Part shown: one piece after another, positions 57,299 to 64,000 of the stretch
How positions within the stretch are numbered: position 1 is the first letter of the stretch
Layout: each line of letters starts with the position of its first letter
Assembly: GCA_963681505.1 (NCBI GenBank)
Contig: OY811974.1
Coordinates: 8,146,239-8,210,238 of the forward strand
DNA from: Eunapius fragilis
Lineage: Eukaryota; Porifera; Demospongiae; Spongillida; Spongillidae
DNA length: 64,000 nucleotides
Direction of reading: 5' to 3'
Position numbers and translations under genes: made by a program
Notes under the pieces: model-generated
Databases searched by the model: none
Told to the model about the DNA's origin: nothing
What the model saw: the letters and a program-made list of their open reading frames with translations, nothing else

Positions 57299-59042
57299 AG
57301 CTGGACCCCCCTGCCCTTATGTACCCACTGTCAGCTGGACACCCAGCCCACCTACCCACTGTAAGTAGCTGCACCGCTGCCCCATGTACATGTATTGGAC
57401 CCCGTGCCTTCATGTACCCACTGCAAGCAGCTGGACCCCCTGACTGCCCCCTGCCCCCATGTACCCACTGTTACACTCTGCTCCCATGTACCCACACTGT
57501 AATCCCCTGTCCCCATGTGCCCACTATAAACAGCTGGACCTCCTGCCCCATGTATATACCCACTGTTAGCAGCTGGACCTCCTCCCCCACATGTCTACTG
57601 TAAGCAGCTGAACCCCCGGCCTTCATGTAAGCAGCTGGACTCCCTGCCCCCATACACCCACCGCTATCCCCATACACCCACCACTACCTCCTGCTCTCAT
57701 GTACCCACTGTGAGCAGCTGGATCCCCTGCCCACGTGTACCCTCTATAAGCAGCTGGATCCCCTCCCCCATGTACCCACTGTAAGCAGCTGGACCCCCTA
57801 GCCTCCTCCCATGTGCCCACTGTAAGTAGCTGTACCCTTGCCCCATGTACATATATGCAGCTGGACCCCCTGCCGTCATGTACCCACTGTAAGCAACTGG
57901 AACCCCTACCCTATGAGTCCACTGTACGCAGCTGGACCCCTGCCCACATGTACCCACTGTAAGCAGTTGGATCCCCTCCCCCACAAACGCCTACCCTCAT
58001 GTACCACCTGTAAGCAGCTGGACCCCCTCCCCCATGTATCCACGCCCCCTTGCCCGCATGTACCTACTGGAAGCAACTGGCCTCCTGTCCCCATGTACCC
58101 ACTGTAAGCAACTGGCCCCCTTGCCCCCATGTACCCACTGTAAGCAGCTAGACCCCTTGCCCCCATGTGCCCACTGTAAGCAGCTGGACACCCCTGTCCC
58201 CATGTACCCACTGTAAGCAGCTGGACCCCCTTGCCCCCATGTATCCACAGTAAGCAGCTGGACCCCTGCCCCCATGTACCCACTAAGCAACTGGCCCCCT
58301 TACCCCCATGTACCCACTGTAAGCAGCTCGACCCCCTCCCCCATGTTCCCATGCCCCCTTGCCCCCATGTACCCACTGTAAGCAGTTGGGCCCCTTGCCC
58401 CCATGTACCCACTGTAAGCAACTGCCCTTGCCTCCATGTACCCACTGTAAGCAACTGGCCCCCCTGCCCCCATGTATCCACAGTAAGCAGCTAGACCCCT
58501 GCCCCCATGTACCCACTAAGCAACTGGCCCCCTTACCCCCATGTACCCACTGTAAGCAGCTCGACCCCCTCCCCCATGTTCCCATGCCCCCCTGCCCCCA
58601 TGTACCCACTGTAAGCAACTGGCCCCCCTGCCCTCATGTACCCACTGTGAGCAGCTGGACCCTGCCCCCCATGTACCCACTCTAAGCAGCTGGACCCCTG
58701 CCCCCCATGTACCCACTGTAAGCAGCTGGACCCCCTGCCCCCATGTACCCATGTAAGCAGCTGGACCCCTGCCCCCCATGTACCCACTGTAAGCAACTAG
58801 ATCCCCTTGCCCCCATGTATCCACTGTAAGCAGCTGGACCCCCTGCCCCCATGTACCCACTATAAGCAGCTGGACCCCCTGCCCCCATGTACCCACTGTA
58901 AGCAGCTAGTCCCCTGCCCCTGTTTACTCACTGTACTCTCTGCCCCTATGTACTCACTAAGTAGCTGGACCCCCTGCACATGCCCCAAAGTACCTACTAT
59001 AAGCAGCTGGACCCCCTGCCCTCATGTACCCATTATAAACCC
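57299..59042. repeat. 36-bp minisatellite, roughly 48 copies
   Basis: The unit is CTGGACCCCCTGCCCCCATG followed by TACCCACTGTAAGCAG, with many point changes and a few short or extended units. Because 36 is a multiple of three, several frames on both strands stay open (for example QLLTVGTWGQG on the minus strand), but no start context or splice structure supports a protein. Confidence 0.95.
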
Positions 59043-59683
59043 CTTTTCATGAATGCTCTCCTTTTGATCTCTCTAGGCACCAAATGTTTTCCACAAGTTC
59101 TGCAAAGTTTCTGGAGCTGGTATATGTGGTATTCCATTTAGGCTATGCGACCGAATAAAGCTACTAATATTGCATTATTCATAGAAAAGCAAAACCCTTT
59201 ATTATGTGGTGAAAAAAAAGTATGGCTGGACCTAAATGGTGTTTCTGTATACCTAAATGTGTACAGTTGACAATGCGGCATGCTGACGTTCCTGAGAATT
59301 TGTCTATGCTTGGTATTATCAGCGTGAAGTACCCCCTCTCCCTTACGATATCCATATATAAATTGGCTGCGCGTTATTAAGGATTGCGATATGAAGAGTG
59401 CGCATATGGTATAGGCTCTACTACGACGATACACCAGTTAAATGGGAGGGATCAACAAGTATTTGATGGTAAAATGAACAAGATACAGCTCTATCAAAAA
59501 ACGCCATTTTAATGACGCCATGGCGCATCTAGCCGCAATGGATTGTTTTGGTTTACGGTATTGTCTAATTATGGACGGCTGTGAAGGCCTTTTCAATGCA
59601 ACGTAACCCCCGTGACGTGCGTCATAAATATGATCTTTAATAATTTTGTAGGCGAGAAGTCTGTTGCAAACTGAAAGGCAAGC

Positions 59684-59735
59684 AGGGGCGGGTCCAGGAA
59701 TTTTGAAAGGGGGGGCACCAATAATGAAAAGTTAT
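59684..59735. repeat. Single end of a hAT-like MITE
   Basis: CAGGGGCGGGTCCAGGAATT followed by a G run and GGCACCA matches the left end of the elements at 288 and 42,068. No matching right end was found nearby. Confidence 0.5.
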
Positions 59736-60721
59736 ACATATGGAGAAATGGCCCATACATCGGCGGTCATCTTGCATTTTTATTTCAAATTGAATTCTAA
59801 ATAAACTCAAAAAATACTAAAAATTGGGCTGAATTCGAATTTTATTTTTCATTGCGTTGTAAGTATGCAACGTTATACAAAAATCAAGACAAAAATTTAA
59901 TTACTATCGCAGGTAATTATAATATTCAACACTCCCGTTAGCTTCAATAACTGCAATAAGCAGCATTTCGTTAATAAACTCGTGCATGTATCCAGGCCAG
60001 CCCCACCCCATCCGACGAGGGGTGGATGCGCATCAATTAGCACATAGACGGCCAACCACATTTTTGTAAAGGTGGGTTACGGATTGTTTCTAAGTGCAGA
60101 ATGGCACATTGTTACTGTTACAGAAGTGGCGGATATGCATCAGTACTATGCATACATATAGTACACGCCACGTTCGCTAGTTGTAACTTAACGCGCTGAC
60201 ACCTATGGGGGCCGGGGACTGCGATCGCATACTGTACTCCTTCCAGCCAATCAATTTGCTCCCCCCATAATTCAGGAACTGCCACAATCATGACCTCATC
60301 CTTTGATATCAACCTGTTCGTATTGTACTGTCTGAAAATAGCCGTATTAAAAGTTAGGAGCGCATATTCGTATGGGCCTAATAGGGGTGGTCCGTGCTAC
60401 ATGTATATGAAAGGAACGGTGAGTCTCGAATTATTTAATGCTTGAGTATCCTTTTTGCTTATGTGTCTTGTGGCTTCTTGGGGTGCATAAATTTGTATAT
60501 ACATGTATGCTATGCTCTTTACATCTACCATTGTATGGTGCTTGGGTTTTAGCATACTGGCTTTATCTCCTGGGAAACATCAGCTAGTATGACTTCAGGC
60601 AACATGGCCACCGTGTGATCAAGCATACAGGTGAGTTAATGTTGTCCTGCACAGTATTATACTCACCATCACACACATAACCCACAGATACTAACAAGTG
60701 TGCACTCCCATGGGTGCCCCC
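59736..60721. other. No gene recognised
   Basis: No supported feature. Confidence 0.35.
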
Positions 60722-61090
60722 AGCTTTTCTAGAAGGGGGGAGGGGTGGGGGGGGGGGGGGGGGCAGAGGTGAGGGGAGGGGCACCAATTATAGGGCAGTG
60801 GCGGCGGAACAATACAAAAGTGATACGGCGGACTGGGGGGGGGGGGGGGGGGGGGTGGAAAGAGGGTCTTCAATATATAAGCAGGGGTGTAACATAAAAA
60901 GTGCTACGGCGTTCGCCGTACTTGCCGTAGCGTCAGCGCCACCTATGTAGGGAGGTGGGCAGGGGGGAGGCGCATGTAAGTAGAAATCAATACTGGGACA
61001 GGGGTTAAATTATTTAACAAGCATTTATTACAAGGGGTTGGGGGTGGGGCGCCATTGAGTCTCAAAAGGGGGGAGGGGGGGTGCCCATGA
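60722..61090. repeat. G-run-rich block with small palindrome
   Basis: Long G runs occur at about 60,737-60,765 and 60,834-60,855, and further G-rich stretches to 61,085. A short palindromic stretch ACGGCGTTCGCCGT lies at about 60,905. Confidence 0.6.
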
Positions 61091-61615
61091 CTCAAAACAC
61101 AGTCACACTCAGAATTCTATATTACTCACCCAACACATCAAATAACATTTTTCACCCCCAACACGAGCGTACACTCCCAGCATACACAACTATATGACCC
61201 CCATCAGCATACACACCCAACTCATACTCTCCACCAACCACATACCAGTACACACTAGCAACAGTGTGCACATTCCCAATGACCCTACACACCAGTATAG
61301 TTTCATTGATGGGGCTGGAGTGCCCCACACCTCCCATATTTTTGCCCCCTCTTGGCAATGAAGGGATAACAAGTTACACAACCCATGCACAGAATTGGCT
61401 CGCTTGGTATAAAGTCCTCCTAAAAGTTTCAACTTAACATTTGTCTCTCCCCCCCCCCCCCCCCCCACTGATGTTTTTTCTCGATGATGGATTGTGTCAC
61501 TGTTATCCCTTAATAACAGCATGTACACACCAGGTTACCCCACAGGCACACCAGCACCCTAGCGTATAGCTGGCCAACCACCTAGCCTACAGATCATTAG
61601 ACCAACATGAGTTTA

Positions 61616-61618
<3 letters not shown>

Positions 61619-61692
<74 letters not shown>
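61619..61692. repeat. (CA)n microsatellite
   Basis: About 35 AC units with one T interruption. Confidence 0.95.
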
Positions 61693-61694
<2 letters not shown>

Positions 61695-62940
61695 CACATC
61701 ACACACTAGAACAGTGAGCATAACAGTGAACACTACCAGTCCCACACATGGGGTTTCTTTGATAAAAACCTTAGAGGGGGGATTTTAAAAATTCGTTGCT
61801 AAGGCAACTCTGAGGTTATATCACTTATTGCCAAGGGGCAACAATATGGCATGCACCCCATACACCAACTCATATGTACTACATGTAACAACAAGATAAC
61901 ATATGCAGTTCCCTTCATACATGTACCCATAATTCTGCCTTACATGTGTTCTTAGCCTACCCCTATAAGAGGTCATCTGCCCAACATAAAGGGGTAGTGA
62001 TCAACAGGATAGGCTAAGAACACTAACAGTTCTTTTTATTTATTTTTCCTACTCCACATGAAATGCTCCCTAGATGGCTGTATGGTCAATGTGATATAGC
62101 CAGCATGACAAAAAGCTTCAGCAACAACTCAAATAGAAGGGACATTGCAGGCTTTGTGTGGTCATCAAGTAGCTACAAGGCTCTGCAGACTTCATGTGAT
62201 GCATGCATGTAGATTTGTGGTGTGCTTGGCATTTGTATTTGGTGGTGTAAGAACTGTATGTGTGAATGTGGATAGTTGCTGGTATTGATGAACTTGCTGA
62301 AAGCAGACAGGAGGCTTGGTCTTTTAGATAAGAACTATGTATATAGGTAGTTGTGGGTGATTATGTAAACTTTTCCTTCCCACTTTATAAAAACTGACCT
62401 GTTGAGTGTGTAGCAATACAGATGCCTGTACATGTAATAATATAACATCCAGCCATTTGGTCATATTTTTGCTGCTAAGTATCCACATGTGTGAGGTGTA
62501 CTGGTATGTCATCATAGTGTGTAGGTGATGGTCTGTGTACATGTGATGGTGTGTAGGTATGGGTGGCCTGGTAGGTTACACTCTTGTCTGATGTGATGAT
62601 ACTGTGTAAGCCAAAAGCTGTAATGTTCGTACCTTGCATTATACATGTCTGTTTGGCGAGCCACATGTTCTAAGTAATTCCGCTCAAATAAATAGCTCCC
62701 GCACACACCCTACCAGTCTAGTAAAAAAAAAGTATCAACGCGCAAGAGCAGTTGATTTGATTAATAGTTACACGCAGCCAGTATTTACGCCCATGTAACT
62801 TCGGTGGGTCTACTTCTTGGTGTACGATTGAACTAACCCACAGAACAGGATCCGTGATTCAACAACACACGTGGGAGAGCATATATACAATGTTCAGAAC
62901 TAGGACATTTGTTTTATATGAATAATAGGTGTGGCTTTGG
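61693..62940. other. No gene recognised
   Basis: No supported feature. Confidence 0.35.
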
Positions 62941-63207
62941 ATGGAGCACCACATAACGAAAGTCAAAGAGCGTTGCAGAGTGTGTGGCCGCTTCTTGGTG
63001 GAGGCTAGGGAAAAGAAAACAAGGAGCTCATATACCTGCCAAGAGTTTGCAGCTCATTTGTACACTGTCTTTGCTGTTAACACCAGCAATTACATAGTTA
63101 ACACTCACCCTCCTTCCTTCTGCTACCGTTGTAAAATTGTACAACCATTGTTGTACAACCATCTGCGTTCTGCCACCATGTCCATCTTGGCAGTACACCA
63201 GACTTAA
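62941..63207 (+). CDS. Second RAG1-N-like zinc-motif frame
   Basis: An ATG frame of 88 codons reads ERCRVCGRFLVEAREKKTRS, LYTVFAVNTSNYIVNTHPPS, FCYRCKIV. The CRVCG ... F-x-V ... HPPxFCxxC arrangement has the same order as the 55-kb copy and as the RAG1 N-terminal zinc-binding region. A possible acceptor (AATAATAG) lies just upstream. The frame ends at TAA without the W-x-x-H...C part, so it is either a first exon or a truncated copy. It abuts the RT fragment on the opposite strand. Confidence 0.5.
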   Translation: MEHHITKVKERCRVCGRFLVEAREKKTRSSYTCQEFAAHLYTVFAVNTSNYIVNTHPPSFCYRCKIVQPLLYNHLRSATMSILAVHQT

Positions 63208-63640
63208 GCCGCCCGGCCAGTGGATGTATTCCCTCTCTCCCAATCGAGGACAAGTACATCCGCTGGCTGGGTACAGCTTAGGTCTGGTGTAATGGTACTG
63301 CCTGACTCTACTCTCACTCCTGGAAGATGGGCACGATGGCAGAACTCAACATACACGTTACGCAGATGGTTGTGGCCATGCAGTGACAACATCACCACCC
63401 TGTTTACAGGTAGTAGCGCCAGGGCACAAAGAACATGAGGAGCCTTTAGCCATCTCCGTCCCTAGCCACCATTGGATGGAGAATTACAGTTCATTGGGTT
63501 CAAAGTTCAGGTCAAGACTAGGAGGTGTGACCAGTAGCCAGGATGCAGCATGAGGTGCTGACACAGAGAGCAGCCGAGCCTTGTCAGCAGGTGATGATGC
63601 TTTCAACAACAATGAGAACTGGTGGGTCCTCTAGTTTCTT
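63204..63640 (-). pseudogene. RT-family C-terminal fragment
   Basis: The minus strand gives ADKARLLSVSAPHAASWLLV, QWWLGTEMAKGSSCSLCPGA, TTCKQGGDVVT, then HNHLRNVYVEFCHRAHLPGV and PADVLVLDWERG. This matches the 3.9-6.3 kb family before and around the endonuclease-like domain. Stops and frame changes are present. Confidence 0.72.
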
Positions 63641-64000
63641 TGACAGTATACCCTTTGGTGGACGGGTGAGGCTGTGATAGCATCCACAGAGATTACTTCA
63701 GACAGGGAGACTATGCCTTATATTTGTGTCCCATAAAACAAATATCAGTCCTAACAAGATCTGTTTATCACGTTCGGAAGCAATTCATTACTTAAAACAA
63801 AAGATTACATATAATTAAGTGGCCAGAAAGCAATAGGCCCACACTAATGTATCACTAACTCCAATCCTAAATTAAAGTTCAACTTGACTGTGACCTATTT
63901 TACATCTTGCAGCACTCTTTCAGGCGGGAGCATGTCAAATAGAGCGCTGACACTGAATCACTAACATAGCTACACACGTGGTTCTTCATCAGTGAGTCTC
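63641..64000. other. No gene recognised at window end
   Basis: No supported feature. Confidence 0.3.

Noticed and set aside
57299..59042. Repetitive proteins (GTWGQG / PPCTHCKQL type) and a CRISPR-like look
   Set aside because: The frames come from a 36-bp unit divisible by three. Units are contiguous with no unique spacers, so it is a minisatellite and not CRISPR.

Overview
The window looks like nuclear DNA of an early-branching marine animal, most likely a demosponge (inference, medium confidence). Host genes are split into short phase-1 exons with GT/AG borders. Two of them end in death-fold exons. One encodes a fibronectin-III receptor with a transmembrane segment. The rest is dominated by retrotransposon remains, fold-back MITEs, minisatellites and unusually many long G or C runs. 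No operons, bacterial ribosome sites, rRNA, tRNA or CRISPR arrays were seen.

Layout. 0.3-8.2 kb: nested MITEs and fold-back hairpins, plus a decayed reverse transcriptase (RT) gene on the minus strand. 8.5-10.3 kb: a 5'-truncated RT pseudogene of a second family. 11-12.3 kb: weak coding-like patches. 12,636-17,689: a complete, apparently young Ty3/gypsy element with identical 173-bp LTRs, a CTTA target duplication and one uninterrupted Gag-Pol frame. 18.2-18.5 kb: a near-perfect 291-bp fold-back. 18.7-27.7 kb: plus-strand exons resembling the N-terminal part of EPG5, an autophagy tether, followed by proline-rich mini-exons and a death-fold terminal exon. Several in-frame disruptions suggest a decayed or chimeric gene. 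28-36 kb: satellites, microsatellites and RT fragments. 37.1-46.9 kb: a receptor gene with Ig-like, FN3 x3, transmembrane, short cytoplasmic and death-domain exons. Its last intron carries a decayed Ty3/gypsy element (41,009-46,129), itself interrupted by a hAT-like MITE. 47.2-49.0 kb: a decayed tyrosine-recombinase element bounded by 169-bp direct repeats. 51.1-51.9 kb: an unrecognised cysteine-rich remnant. 55.0-55.9 and 62.9-63.2 kb: two genes or remnants with a RAG1-N-like zinc motif. 56.2-56.7 kb: a TIR element. 57.3-59.0 kb: a 36-bp minisatellite. 59-64 kb: repeats and RT remnants.

The most interesting biology is the receptor whose exon phases join FN3 domains through a membrane segment to a death domain, the possible EPG5/death-fold chimera, and the tyrosine-recombinase element with palindromic cores in both direct repeats. 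Product names rest on motif recognition by eye; no database search was run.
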